From assembly GCF_030116705.1 (NCBI RefSeq), contig NZ_JAOTIK010000001.1:3429001-3493000 (forward strand): a stretch of 64,000 bases of DNA. Direction: 5' to 3'. Source of the stretch: Streptomyces sp. ML-6. Lineage in GTDB: Bacteria > Actinomycetota > Actinomycetes > Streptomycetales > Streptomycetaceae. Both the position numbers and the translations under genes were made by a program. Shown here in pieces: positions 1-7,952 of the stretch. The notes under the pieces are model-generated. The model worked only from the letters and a program-made list of their open reading frames with translations, did no database searches and was not told where the DNA came from. Within the stretch, counting starts at the first letter, position 1; each line of letters starts with the position of its first letter.

Positions 1-458
1 CCGCCGAGCGACTCCCCCACTGCTTCGGCCGCCTCTCCCGGCCCGGCACCGGCAGAGACGCAGGCCGCCAGCAGATCGGCCGCCAGCGGGAGTTGGCGTG
101 CGGCCCACGCCTGCTCCTCCTTCCCGTCCCGCTGCTCGTGTCCCTTGCGGGCCCGCTGCCATCGCCAGGCGCCGTAACCCCCTGTCAGCCCTGCCGCGCA
201 CCCCAGCGGGCCACCGATCAGGGCCCAGCCCGTCACCACGGCCGCCAGGGGTGCGATCCATTCCTTCGCCCGGTCGCCGGACACCGTGGGCCCGCGTCGG
301 CGTCGGCGTCTCTCCAGAGGAACTGCCAGCAGCGCGGCGCCCCGACGGCACCCCGCCCGCCTCCGCCGTGTTCCTGCCAGGGCCAGGGCCGACCAGAAGG
401 CCGCCGGGCCGAGAATCGCGCACACCGCCGCCCCGAACCCACCGGTGATTCCGCTCAT
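1..458 (-). CDS. tadC: TadC-like type II secretion F-family membrane protein (partial)
   Basis: The reading frame starts at ATG 458, overlapping the stop of the preceding gene as ATGA, and runs out of the left window edge after about 152 codons, so it is partial. The visible part has two hydrophobic stretches near the N-terminus followed by a basic segment and a motif LPLAADLLAACVSAGAGPGE, which resembles the start of the cytoplasmic T2SSF domain. TadC partners TadB in the inner-membrane platform of Tad/Flp pili. Its position as the fourth gene of a tightly overlapping tad operon supports the call. The family is clear from context; the assignment to TadC over another TadB paralogue is inferred from gene order. 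Confidence 0.75.
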   Translation of the reverse strand, partial: MSGITGGFGAAVCAILGPAAFWSALALAGTRRRRAGCRRGAALLAVPLERRRRRRGPTVSGDRAKEWIAPLAAVVTGWALIGGPLGCAAGLTGGYGAWRWQRARKGHEQRDGKEEQAWAARQLPLAADLLAACVSAGAGPGEAAEAVGESLG

Positions 459-1339
459 GCCGTCTCCCCCGCCCGTACGATCCGGCCGGCCCACCAGAGC
501 CCCGCGGCTTCCAACAGGCCACCCACCACCACGCAGGCCAGGCCGGCCGGGGTGTGGAGCAGCACCCTCAGCGGGTCGGCTCCGAGCGCCGCTCCCAGGC
601 CCAGGCCCAGCACCGGCAGCAGGGCCAGTACGGCGACCGTCGACCAGGCGCCCGCCAGCCGGGCCCGTAACTCCTCCCGTCTGCGCCGCTCGGCCCGCAG
701 CGCGCCTTCCAGGCGGTCCAGGCCCGCCGCGAGCCCTGCCCCGCCGTCCACCGCCACCCGCCAGCAGGCCGCCACCCCGGCGAGCCCGTCCAGGCCGGGC
801 TCCCGCGCCGCCTGCCCGAGTGCCGCCGACACATCACCACCGAACCGGGCCGCCGCCGACACACCGGCCTCCGCCGCCCCCAGCGCCCCCGTTTCCCGGA
901 CCGCGGCCAGCAGCGCCTGCCCCGGCTCGCGCCCGGCCCGCAGCTCGCCCACGACCGCGCCGCACAGTGCCGCCACCCCTGCCTCGCGGCGTTCCCGCTC
1001 CTGTCTCCGGGCCCGCCCGCGCAGCCACCGGCGCATCAGGGGGACCGCCGCCGCCCCGGCGAGCAGCGGCAGCACGGATTCCCCCAGCACTGCGACGAGC
1101 AGCGCCACCGGAAGACAGAGCCATTCCCTCCGCTCCCTCAAGTGCCCCAGCAGCCGTGCCCGGGCCCGCTCCCACCACACACGCAGCGGCGAGCGGACCG
1201 GCCCGTCGACGAACAGCACCCGCGCCCTCTGCCGCCCGTGGTCCCGCGCCATCACCAACCAGGCCGCCGCTCCGGCGCACAGAGCGGCCGCGCAGGCCAC
1301 GCCCGGCGCCGACCCCACCGACGCACCGCCACCGCTCAC
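455..1339 (-). CDS. tadB: TadB-like type II secretion F-family protein
   Basis: A protein of 294 aa read from GTG 1339, which overlaps the stop of tadA as GTGA. The frame is open further upstream, but that extension lies inside tadA and is a shadow. N-terminal hydrophobic segments (VACAAALCAGAAAWLVM; then PVALLVAVLGESVLPLLAGA) are followed by a helical cytoplasmic domain with the family-like ELRAGREPGQALLAAV and two C-terminal membrane segments. TadB and TadC form the inner-membrane platform on which the TadA ATPase works during assembly of Flp-type pili. Streptomyces Tad loci are usually small and of unknown surface role. Function is inferred from family and operon. Confidence 0.8.
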   Translation of the reverse strand: MSGGGASVGSAPGVACAAALCAGAAAWLVMARDHGRQRARVLFVDGPVRSPLRVWWERARARLLGHLRERREWLCLPVALLVAVLGESVLPLLAGAAAVPLMRRWLRGRARRQERERREAGVAALCGAVVGELRAGREPGQALLAAVRETGALGAAEAGVSAAARFGGDVSAALGQAAREPGLDGLAGVAACWRVAVDGGAGLAAGLDRLEGALRAERRRREELRARLAGAWSTVAVLALLPVLGLGLGAALGADPLRVLLHTPAGLACVVVGGLLEAAGLWWAGRIVRAGETA

Positions 1340-2484
1340 GGCGCGCCTCCGATCAGCGAGCGCAGCCGTTCCCAGCCCCGTTCCCGTACAAAACCGTCGA
1401 CGCCCCAGCGCAGGGCGGGCACCGCCACCACCAGCCCCGCCGTGTCCCGCTCCAGAACGTGCACCTCGGCGATCCGCCGTTGCCCGGCCCGGTCGCGCAC
1501 GAGGTGGACCACCACCGACAGGGCTGCCGCCAGCTGGCTGTGGAGCGCCGTCCGCTCCAGCCCCGCCGCCGTTCCCAGCGCTTCGAGACGGGCCGGCACG
1601 TGCTCGGCCGCGTTGGCGTGGACCGTCCCGCAACCACCTTCATGACCTGTGTTGAGGGCGGCCAGGAGTTCCGTGACCTCGGCACCGCGGACCTCTCCGA
1701 CCACCAGTCGGTCGGGCCTCATGCGCAGCGCCTGCCGCACCAGGTCCCGGAGCGTCACCCGCCCCGCCCCTTCCTGGTTGGCGGGGCGCGACTCCAGCCG
1801 CACCACATGCGGATGGTCCGGCCGCAGCTCCGCCGAGTCCTCGGCCAGCACGATGCGCTCGCGTTCCCCGACCGCGCCCAGCAGACTCGACAGAAGAGTC
1901 GTCTTCCCCGCTCCCGTCCCTCCGCTGATCAGGTACGAGACACGGGCCTCCACCAGGGCCCGCAGCACCCGCTCGCCGCCGGGCGGCACGGTCCCCGCCG
2001 CGACCAGTTCCGCCAGCGAGAAGGCCCTGGGCCGCACCACCCGCAGCGACAGGCACGTCGAACCGACCGACACCGGTGGCAGCACGGCATGCATACGGGT
2101 GCCGTCCGGCAGCCGGGCATCCACCCAGGGGCGGGCGTCGTCCAGCCGCCGTCCCGCCACGGCCGCCAGCCGCTGCGCCAGCCTGCGCACCGCGGCGGCG
2201 TCCGCGAAGGTCACCCCGGTCAGTTCGAGCCCACCGCCCCGGTCCACCCACACCCGGTCCGGAGCGGAGACCAGTACGTCCGTCACCATCGGATCGGCGA
2301 GCAGCGGCTCCAGCACCCCGGTCCCGACCAGTTCGCCCCGCAACTCCTCGGCCGCGCCGAGCACTTCGACGTCCCCCAGCAACCGCCCCTGGGCCCGTAA
2401 CGCGGCCGCCACTCCGGCCGGGGTCGGTGCCGCGCCGCTCTGCGCCAGCCGTTGCCTCACGGCGTCGAGCAGCGTCTCCGTCAT
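1336..2484 (-). CDS. tadA: TadA/CpaF-family secretion ATPase
   Basis: A 382-aa GspE/VirB11-superfamily ATPase that powers Flp/Tad pilus assembly. Residues 1-170 are the N-terminal domain. The Walker A loop GGTGAGKTT is at 188-196, the acidic Asp-box region follows at about 214-220 (LAEDSAEL), Walker B-like LVVGEVRGAE is at 260-269, and the His-box GTVHAN is at 286-291. All expected motifs are present and the length suits actinobacterial TadA. Its ATG overlaps the stop of ssd as ATGA, and its stop overlaps the GTG of tadB, so the operon is translationally coupled. Confidence 0.92.
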   Translation of the reverse strand: MTETLLDAVRQRLAQSGAAPTPAGVAAALRAQGRLLGDVEVLGAAEELRGELVGTGVLEPLLADPMVTDVLVSAPDRVWVDRGGGLELTGVTFADAAAVRRLAQRLAAVAGRRLDDARPWVDARLPDGTRMHAVLPPVSVGSTCLSLRVVRPRAFSLAELVAAGTVPPGGERVLRALVEARVSYLISGGTGAGKTTLLSSLLGAVGERERIVLAEDSAELRPDHPHVVRLESRPANQEGAGRVTLRDLVRQALRMRPDRLVVGEVRGAEVTELLAALNTGHEGGCGTVHANAAEHVPARLEALGTAAGLERTALHSQLAAALSVVVHLVRDRAGQRRIAEVHVLERDTAGLVVAVPALRWGVDGFVRERGWERLRSLIGGAP

Positions 2485-3617
2485 GACGCACCTCCGCCGG
2501 TGCGTCCCCCCGCGCTCTCCGCGGCGAGCGCCCGCTCCCAGAACGCCGCACAGAACCTGGCCAATGGGCCGCGAGCGCTTCCGCCCGGCGGTGATCCGTT
2601 GTCCTGATCGGCCAGCAGACCGGAGTCGATCGGCAGCTCACCGACGAGCGGCAGCCCCAGTGCCTGGGCCACCCACCGCTCGTCGAGACCCGCCGCGTAC
2701 GGGCCCCGGGCCACGACCCGCAGGTCGTCCAGGACCATCCCGGCCATCGAGGCCACCCGCTTAGCCGCCGCGACCGCGCGGAGTTCCCCCGGAACCACCA
2801 GCAGCCCCAGGTCCAGCTGGGCAAGGGCCTCGGCCACCGACTCGTCGACCCGGCGGGGCAGATCGACGACGACCACCCCGCCGAGCCTGCGGGCGGCGGC
2901 CAGCACGGCCTGCATGGCCCGGGGCGGGACGACCACCCAGTCGTCACGGCCCCAGCTGAGCACCCGCAGCCCGTGCAACGCGGGCAGCGACTCCTCCAGC
3001 GCGCCTCCGCCGACCCGCCCCTTCGAATGGGCGAAATCCGGCCATCGCATCCCTTCGGCCCGTTCGCCCCCGAGCAGCACGTCGATGCCTCCGCCGAGCG
3101 GGTCGCCGTCGATCAGCATCGTCCGCCGACCCGCCCTGGCGGCGGTCACCGCAAGGGCGCAGGCCAGCGTGGAAGCACCGGATCCGCCCCGCCCGCCGAT
3201 CACCCCCACGGTGAGCGCCGACCGGCCCACGCCTTCCACCGCATTGGCGATCTGGTCGACCAGCCACCCCTCCGAATCGGGCAGCCTCAGTACGTATTCG
3301 GCCCCGATCTCCACCGCACGGCGCCAGACGTCCGGGGCGTCCTGCTCCCGGCCGACAAGCATCACGCCCTGTCTGCGCGCCGCCCCGCGGCACCGCCGGG
3401 CGGCGTCATCGCCCACGAGAACCATCGGGGCCTGTTCCCAACTTCCCCTGTTCTCGGGCAGCGAGTGATGGACTTCCGGTTCTGCCCCGGCCGCCGCGCA
3501 CAGGCGCAGCAGATCATCGAGCAGTTCCACATCCTCGGTCACGATCAGTGGCCCGCCCCGCCCTGCTCCGGCGGCCGGCGGACGATCCCACGCGATGGAC
3601 CCGGCCAAGATCTCCAC
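2481..3617 (-). CDS. ssd: Septum-site-determining protein Ssd / CpaE-like ATPase
   Basis: A 378-aa protein with an N-terminal receiver-like region (about 20-125) and a C-terminal MinD/ParA-like P-loop domain. The deviant Walker A at 141-150 reads GGRGGSGAST, lacking the usual catalytic lysine; this pattern is common in CpaE-type proteins. A TMLIDGDPLGGGIDVLLG segment follows at the Walker A' position. CpaE proteins localise Tad pilus machinery, and the actinobacterial Ssd branch has been linked to septum placement. It is the first gene of the leftward tad operon and overlaps tadA by 4 bases. ATP binding is plausible but the missing lysine means hydrolysis is uncertain. Confidence 0.85.
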   Translation of the reverse strand: MEILAGSIAWDRPPAAGAGRGGPLIVTEDVELLDDLLRLCAAAGAEPEVHHSLPENRGSWEQAPMVLVGDDAARRCRGAARRQGVMLVGREQDAPDVWRRAVEIGAEYVLRLPDSEGWLVDQIANAVEGVGRSALTVGVIGGRGGSGASTLACALAVTAARAGRRTMLIDGDPLGGGIDVLLGGERAEGMRWPDFAHSKGRVGGGALEESLPALHGLRVLSWGRDDWVVVPPRAMQAVLAAARRLGGVVVVDLPRRVDESVAEALAQLDLGLLVVPGELRAVAAAKRVASMAGMVLDDLRVVARGPYAAGLDERWVAQALGLPLVGELPIDSGLLADQDNGSPPGGSARGPLARFCAAFWERALAAESAGGRTGGGAS

Positions 3618-3735
3618 TCCCTTCCCCCTGCACCCTCATCGCGGTTCGCGATGCTCTCGGATCGTTCCGGGGCCAGCGATTCCGCAATCCGCGGACTTCG
3701 CGGCAGGAATCACCGTGCAGCGCTTCGGGAAAAGA

Positions 3736-3782
3736 TGTGGATCTTGCTCAAAAGCTGGGGACAACTCCGCCCCTGTGAATAA
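3736..3782. promoter_or_regulatory. Three DnaA-box-like 9-mers
   Basis: On the complement the sequences at 3736-3744 (AGATCCACA), 3756-3764 (TTGTCCCCA) and 3774-3782 (TTATTCACA) lie 18-20 bp apart. The last fits the classical TTATNCACA consensus and the second differs by one base from the Streptomyces-preferred TTGTCCACA. They sit in the intergenic region upstream of ssd. A chance cluster is possible; no oriC genes are present here. Confidence 0.3.
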
Positions 3783-3937
3783 CTTCGTCACTCATACCGG
3801 CGACTTTCGCAGCGCACCCCTTCCGCTACGCAACGTGACGAATCAGAGTGATGGAGACGGAGCAAGAGATGGGCCGTCACGACCGAAATGGAGGCGGAAT
3901 GCTTGATTCCGAACGGAAGAAACGCGCCCGGACATGC

Positions 3938-3972
3938 GACGACCCCCGCCGGGGGGGAGAGCGGGGGTCGTC
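3938..3972. terminator. GC hairpin between ssd and HAD gene
   Basis: Perfect 12-bp inverted repeat GACGACCCCCGC / GCGGGGGTCGTC (3938-3949 and 3961-3972) with an 11-nt loop, without a T-tract. It lies 150 bases upstream of the rightward HAD gene and downstream of no recognised rightward gene. The rest of 3618-4085 holds no gene I can support; DnaA-box-like sites are listed separately. Confidence 0.55.
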
Positions 3973-4085
3973 CCCACGGCCGACTCGGGGGGGGGAGGAG
4001 CCGGACCGGGTTAGCACGGTCGCGAACGATCCGTGACTTCCATGGTGTACCCGAGAGCCCTCTCAGGCAAACCCACGCGCCGGAG

Positions 4086-4120
4086 TTTACGCCGAATGGT
4101 CGGCCCCTATGCTCTGCCTT
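4086..4120 (+). promoter_or_regulatory. Probable leaderless promoter of the HAD hydrolase gene
   Basis: A TATGCT hexamer at 4108-4113 has a TTTACG-like -35 element at 4086-4091 (16-bp spacer). Transcription would start near 4120-4121, exactly at the GTG start of the HAD gene. The ATG at 4109 lies inside the -10 hexamer and is therefore an unlikely start. Confidence 0.5.
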
Positions 4121-4945
4121 GTGGAAAACCGCTTCTTGCCGCGCACAGCAGCCTTCTTTGACCTGGACAAGACGGTCATTGCGAAGTCTTCGACACTGGC
4201 CTTCAGCAAGTCCTTCTACCAAGGCGGACTGATCAACCGCCGTGCCGTACTGCGCACTGCGTACGCACAGTTCGTGTTCCTTGCCGGGGGCGCAGATCAC
4301 GATCAGATGGAACGGATGCGAGAATATCTCTCCGCACTCTGCAAGGGCTGGAACGTCCAGCAGGTGAGAGAAATCGTCGCCGAGACCCTGCACGATCTGA
4401 TCGACCCCATCATCTACGACGAAGCGGCGACGCTCATCGAGGAGCATCACACCGCCGGGCGCGACGTGGTGATCGTCTCGACCTCGGGCGCCGAGGTCGT
4501 CGAACCCATCGGCGAGATGCTCGGTGCCGACCGGGTCGTCGCCACCCGAATGGTGGTCGGCGACGACGGCTGCTTCACCGGCGAGGTGGAGTACTACGCG
4601 TACGGCCCGACCAAGGCCGAGGCGATCAGGAGCCTCGCGGTGTCGGAGGGGTACGACCTCTCGCGCTGCTACGCCTACAGCGACTCCGCCACCGACGTGC
4701 CGATGCTGGAGTCGGTCGGCCATCCGCACGCAGTCAATCCGGACCGCGCGCTACGGCGCGAAGCGACCCTTCGCGAGTGGCCGATTCTCGTCTTCAACCG
4801 ACCGGTCCGCCTCAAGCAACGCCTGCCCGCGTTCTCCATGCCGCCACGTCCGGCACTGGTCGCCGCGGCAGTGGGCGCGGCCGCCGTCACGGCGGGGCTG
4901 GTCTGGTACACCTCCCGCCGCCGAGGCGCCCCGACCTCGGCCTGA
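4121..4945 (+). CDS. HAD-IB family phosphatase-like protein with C-terminal membrane anchor
   Basis: A 274-aa HAD-superfamily protein read from GTG 4121. Motif I is DLDKT at residues 14-18 with the nucleophilic Asp and acid/base Asp. Motif II is VSTSG, the motif III lysine lies in GPTKAEA, and motif IV is SDSATD. This is the SerB/CicA-type IB arrangement. A hydrophobic helix near the C-terminus (ALVAAAVGAAAVTAGLVWY) followed by arginines suggests a tail anchor. The substrate is unknown; similar Streptomyces proteins are annotated as morphological-differentiation-associated. It is monocistronic, and the probable leaderless promoter decides the start. Confidence 0.85.
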   Translation: MENRFLPRTAAFFDLDKTVIAKSSTLAFSKSFYQGGLINRRAVLRTAYAQFVFLAGGADHDQMERMREYLSALCKGWNVQQVREIVAETLHDLIDPIIYDEAATLIEEHHTAGRDVVIVSTSGAEVVEPIGEMLGADRVVATRMVVGDDGCFTGEVEYYAYGPTKAEAIRSLAVSEGYDLSRCYAYSDSATDVPMLESVGHPHAVNPDRALRREATLREWPILVFNRPVRLKQRLPAFSMPPRPALVAAAVGAAAVTAGLVWYTSRRRGAPTSA

Positions 4946-5729
4946 CGATCCCCGGCACAACAAACCCGACGCACACACCCCCGGCTCCCGCCATCGACTC
5001 CCGCGGCCGGGCACCCCGCAGGGCCGGTCGCGGGGGCCGGCCCGCCGGTCGGGCGCGCCGGGAATCCGCATTCCGGACCACCCGCGCGAATTATCCGACT
5101 CGCCCGTAATTGAACCTAAAAGTAAAGAAGTGTGGCCAGCACTACCGTTCGCACCACCTCTGGAGTACAAAGGACTCAACGGCCCGCGAGACCAAGGACA
5201 TCCGAGAGGATTACCAGTAACGCAGAGAAGGCCCCACGGACCGAAGCATGAAAGCCGAGCACCCACGCGACGTCGACCCGTCGATTACGGGCCAGCCGCA
5301 CCAGGGACCGGGCAAAGAACCCGCCCTGATGGGCACATATCGAGGACGCATGGTAACTGGGCAGACATGCCAGCGGCGGTACCGAGGACGGTACCGCCGC
5401 AACCCTTTTCCGGGACCGTGAAGTCGATGCGACGAAGCCGCTCCCGGAAGTCACCGCCGCGAAGTCGCTTCGACGCTTTTTACGCCGGTGGCGCCGTGCC
5501 ATCGAACCTCGCTCGACGAAGTCCCGTCCCGGGACCACACCGACGGGTCATCCATTTCGCGGCACTCCCCCTCACACCCGGCGCCCTCGTGAACCCATGA
5601 GCCCCTGACCCCATGGCTTCACGAGCTCCCGGCTTCGAGATGCGCGAAACCGGGCTTCCCGGGCGCACGGCTCACGCCACTCCGAGCACCCTGCCTCATA
5701 CCGCGTCCTACTTCATGCCACGCCCTGCT
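4946..5729. other. 784-base intergenic stretch without a convincing gene
   Basis: No frame here has both a good ribosome site and recognisable product. About 5100-5420 is visibly less GC-rich than its surroundings and ends in a hairpin plus CCTTTT (5373-5408), which could mark a small RNA. A 57-codon frame from ATG 5248 runs through the hairpin, is rich in Arg/Gly/Pro and lacks a Shine-Dalgarno, so I did not call it. Confidence 0.4.
5373..5400 (+). terminator. Terminator-like hairpin
   Basis: Perfect 11-bp stem GCGGCGGTACC / GGTACCGCCGC with a 6-nt loop, followed by AACCCTTTT. It is the only clear transcription end signal in the intergenic stretch and implies a rightward transcript from the 5100-5370 region. 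Confidence 0.5.
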
Positions 5730-6554
5730 TCATGCCGCGCCCCGCTGCAGCGCCTCGCACACCGCCGTCGACTCCCGGACGCCCAGTTCCACGGAGCGCC
5801 CGCAGTGGGTGATCCAGGCCGCCATCCCGTCCGGCGTACCCGACAGATAGCCCTCGAATGCCGCGAGGTACGCCGCCCGCCCCTGTTCGGCATGACCCAC
5901 CTCGGCCGGGCAGATCGACTTGGGGTCGAGCCCGCTCCCGATCAGCACGATCCGTTCGGCGGTCCGCGCGACGAGGCCGTTGTGCGAGCCGAAGGGACGC
6001 AGGGCCAGCAGTTCGCCGTGCACGACCGCCGCCGTCACCAGCGCGGGCGCCGAAGTGCCGGAGAGGATCAGCCCGGAGAGCCCCTCCAGCCGTCCGGCCA
6101 CCTCGTCGGCGTCCGGCAGCGGCGCTTCGACCAACGGTTCGGCCACGGGCTCGCCCGCCAGTCTCGGCCGGCCGATGGAGTCCTCGGGCTCCGCCCCGCC
6201 GGCGGCGACCAGGTGCAGCCGGGCCAGCACCCGCAGCGGTGACTGCCGCCAGATGGAAAGGAGTTGACCCGCTTCGGCGGTCAGCCTCAGGGCCGCGCCG
6301 ATCACCCGCGCCTCGTCGTCACCGCTGAAGTCGGTACGTCGACGCACCTCTTCCAGGCTCCAGTCGGCACCCGACAGCGCCGCCGAGCCGCGAGCGCCGC
6401 GCAGGGCCGCTTCGGCGGTGACCTCGTTGCTGCGGCGCCGCATGACCCGGTGACCGTAGACCCGGTCGACGGCCTTGCGTACGGAGTCCACCGCATCGGC
6501 GACCCCCGGCAAGGAGCCCAGGGCGGCGAGCGGATCAGAGGCAGTCGTACTCAT
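5730..6554 (-). CDS. Fic-domain-like protein with degenerate active-site motif
   Basis: A 274-aa protein from ATG 6554; a longer frame to 6611 exists but its extra residues are basic and unsupported. Near residue 200 the segment RPFGSHNGLVAR resembles the Fic signature HPFxxGNGRxxR, but the catalytic His is Arg and the GNGR core is altered. A preceding helix (APALVTAAVVHGELLAL) fits the Fic fold. Canonical Fic enzymes AMPylate proteins; this one may be inactive or have a different activity. Conserved actinobacterial homologues have been labelled oxidoreductase without evidence. It is divergent from the neighbouring ATPase gene. Confidence 0.6.
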   Translation of the reverse strand: MSTTASDPLAALGSLPGVADAVDSVRKAVDRVYGHRVMRRRSNEVTAEAALRGARGSAALSGADWSLEEVRRRTDFSGDDEARVIGAALRLTAEAGQLLSIWRQSPLRVLARLHLVAAGGAEPEDSIGRPRLAGEPVAEPLVEAPLPDADEVAGRLEGLSGLILSGTSAPALVTAAVVHGELLALRPFGSHNGLVARTAERIVLIGSGLDPKSICPAEVGHAEQGRAAYLAAFEGYLSGTPDGMAAWITHCGRSVELGVRESTAVCEALQRGAA

Positions 6555-6650
6555 AAGCAGCGAGGCTACGCGCCCCCTGCGCCGATACCGACCGGGAGTG
6601 GCCTTCTTCACGAAGTGCGACAGCGGAAAGCAATTGCACCGCTACCCTAG

Positions 6651-7652
6651 GTGAACATGAAGATCGCTTTCGTAGGGAAGGGCGGCAGCGGCAAGACCAC
6701 GTTGTCCTCGCTCTTCATCCGCCACCTCGCCGCCAATGAAGCCCACGTCGTCGCGGTGGACGCCGACATCAACCAGCACCTCGGGGCCGCGCTCGGCCTG
6801 GACGACCAGGAGGCCGCGGCGCTGCCCGCCATGGGCGCCCACCTGCCCTTGATCAAGGAGTACCTGCGCGGCAGCAACCCCCGTATCGCCTCCGCCGAGA
6901 CGATGATCAAAACGACTCCGCCGGGTGAGGGATCGCGGCTGTTGCGGATCGGCGAGGACAACCCGATCTACGACGCGTGCGCCCGTACGGTGCGGCTCGA
7001 CGACGGGGAGATCCGGTTGATGGCCACCGGGCCGTTCACCGAGTCGGATCTGGGGGTCGCCTGCTACCACTCCAAGGTCGGCGCGGTCGAGCTCTGCCTC
7101 AACCACCTTGTGGACGGCCCCGACGAGTACGTCGTCGTCGACATGACGGCGGGTTCGGACTCTTTCGCCTCGGGGATGTTCACCCGCTTCGACATGACGT
7201 TCCTGGTCGCCGAACCGACCCGCAAGGGGGTCTCCGTCTATCGCCAGTACAAGGAGTACGCGCGGGACTTCGGCGTCGCGTTGAAGGTGATCGGCAACAA
7301 GGTGCAGGGCCAGGACGACCTGGACTTCCTGCGCGCCGAGGTGGGCGACGACCTGCTGGTCAGCGTCGGGCACTCCGACTGGGTGCGGGCGATGGAGAAG
7401 GGGCGCCCCTCCCGCTTCGAACTGCTGGAGGCCGACAACCGGATGGCGCTGCAGGCCCTGCAGAACGCGGCGGAGGACTCGTACGGGCAGCGGGACTGGG
7501 AGCGTTACACACGGCAGATGGTGCACTTCCACCTGAAGAACGCGGAGAGCTGGGGCAACGAGAAGACGGGGGCCGATCTGGCCGCCCAGGTCGACCCCGC
7601 CTTCGTTCTCGACGAGCGGTACGCGCAGGACGGCGCCGTCCAGCCCGCCTGA
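6651..7652 (+). CDS. CooC/MinD-type P-loop ATPase
   Basis: A 333-aa SIMIBI-class ATPase opening with IAFVGKGGSGKTTLSSLF (deviant Walker A with signature lysine) and VVAVDADINQHLG as the next switch region. DEYVVVDMTAGSD is the Walker B. CooC-like proteins act in metal-centre maturation (for example nickel insertion), but the client here is unknown. GTG 6651 or in-frame ATG 6657 may be the start; a TACCCT -10-like hexamer at 6643-6648 would make the transcript leaderless, favouring 6657. No neighbour identifies a substrate. Confidence 0.8.
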   Translation: MNMKIAFVGKGGSGKTTLSSLFIRHLAANEAHVVAVDADINQHLGAALGLDDQEAAALPAMGAHLPLIKEYLRGSNPRIASAETMIKTTPPGEGSRLLRIGEDNPIYDACARTVRLDDGEIRLMATGPFTESDLGVACYHSKVGAVELCLNHLVDGPDEYVVVDMTAGSDSFASGMFTRFDMTFLVAEPTRKGVSVYRQYKEYARDFGVALKVIGNKVQGQDDLDFLRAEVGDDLLVSVGHSDWVRAMEKGRPSRFELLEADNRMALQALQNAAEDSYGQRDWERYTRQMVHFHLKNAESWGNEKTGADLAAQVDPAFVLDERYAQDGAVQPA

Positions 7653-7711
7653 GCCAGTGGTTCCCGGGACCTGAACCGGCGGTTCCCGGCCGCCTGAACC
7701 GGCGGTTCCCG
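7648..7711 (+). repeat. Three tandem copies of CCTGAACCGGCGGTTCCCG
   Basis: Copies start at 7648 (degenerate), 7670 and 7693, with a period of 22-23 bp. The perfect copies contain the palindrome GAACCGGCGGTTC. The first copy contains the stop codon of the upstream ATPase gene. The remainder of 7653-7952 holds only the terminator listed separately. Confidence 0.7.
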
Positions 7712-7817
7712 TTCGGCCGGTCCTCCGGGCCGGCCGCGCCCCGCCGGTTCCCGTTCGGTCCCGCCGGCTCCCCCGCCGAGGGCCTGCCGTGAGCCGTGAC
7801 GCCTCCGGGTGTCCGCT

Positions 7818-7860
7818 CGGGCGCCGGCCGGGATCGGTGTTCCATCCCGGCCGGCGCCCG
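7818..7860. terminator. Bidirectional terminator between convergent genes
   Basis: Perfect 17-bp stem built on GCGCCGGCCGGGAT / ATCCCGGCCGGCGC with a 9-nt loop, placed between the convergent ATPase and deacetylase genes. No T-tract, as is usual in Streptomyces. Confidence 0.75.
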
Positions 7861-7952
7861 ACGCGCGACTCCGTCACCCGGACCCGCCCGGCGTACGGAG
7901 CGCCGGGCGTGTCGAAGTCCGGGTGGTTCGGTCGGCCCGTCGGCGGGTTCGC

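Noticed and set aside
93..2400. Long rightward frames over the tad operon
   Set aside because: They are Arg/Pro/Ala-rich shadows of the leftward genes, produced by high GC at third positions.
5248..5421. 57-codon frame in the 5 kb gap
   Set aside because: No Shine-Dalgarno, and its 3' part is the terminator hairpin; left as possible RNA instead.
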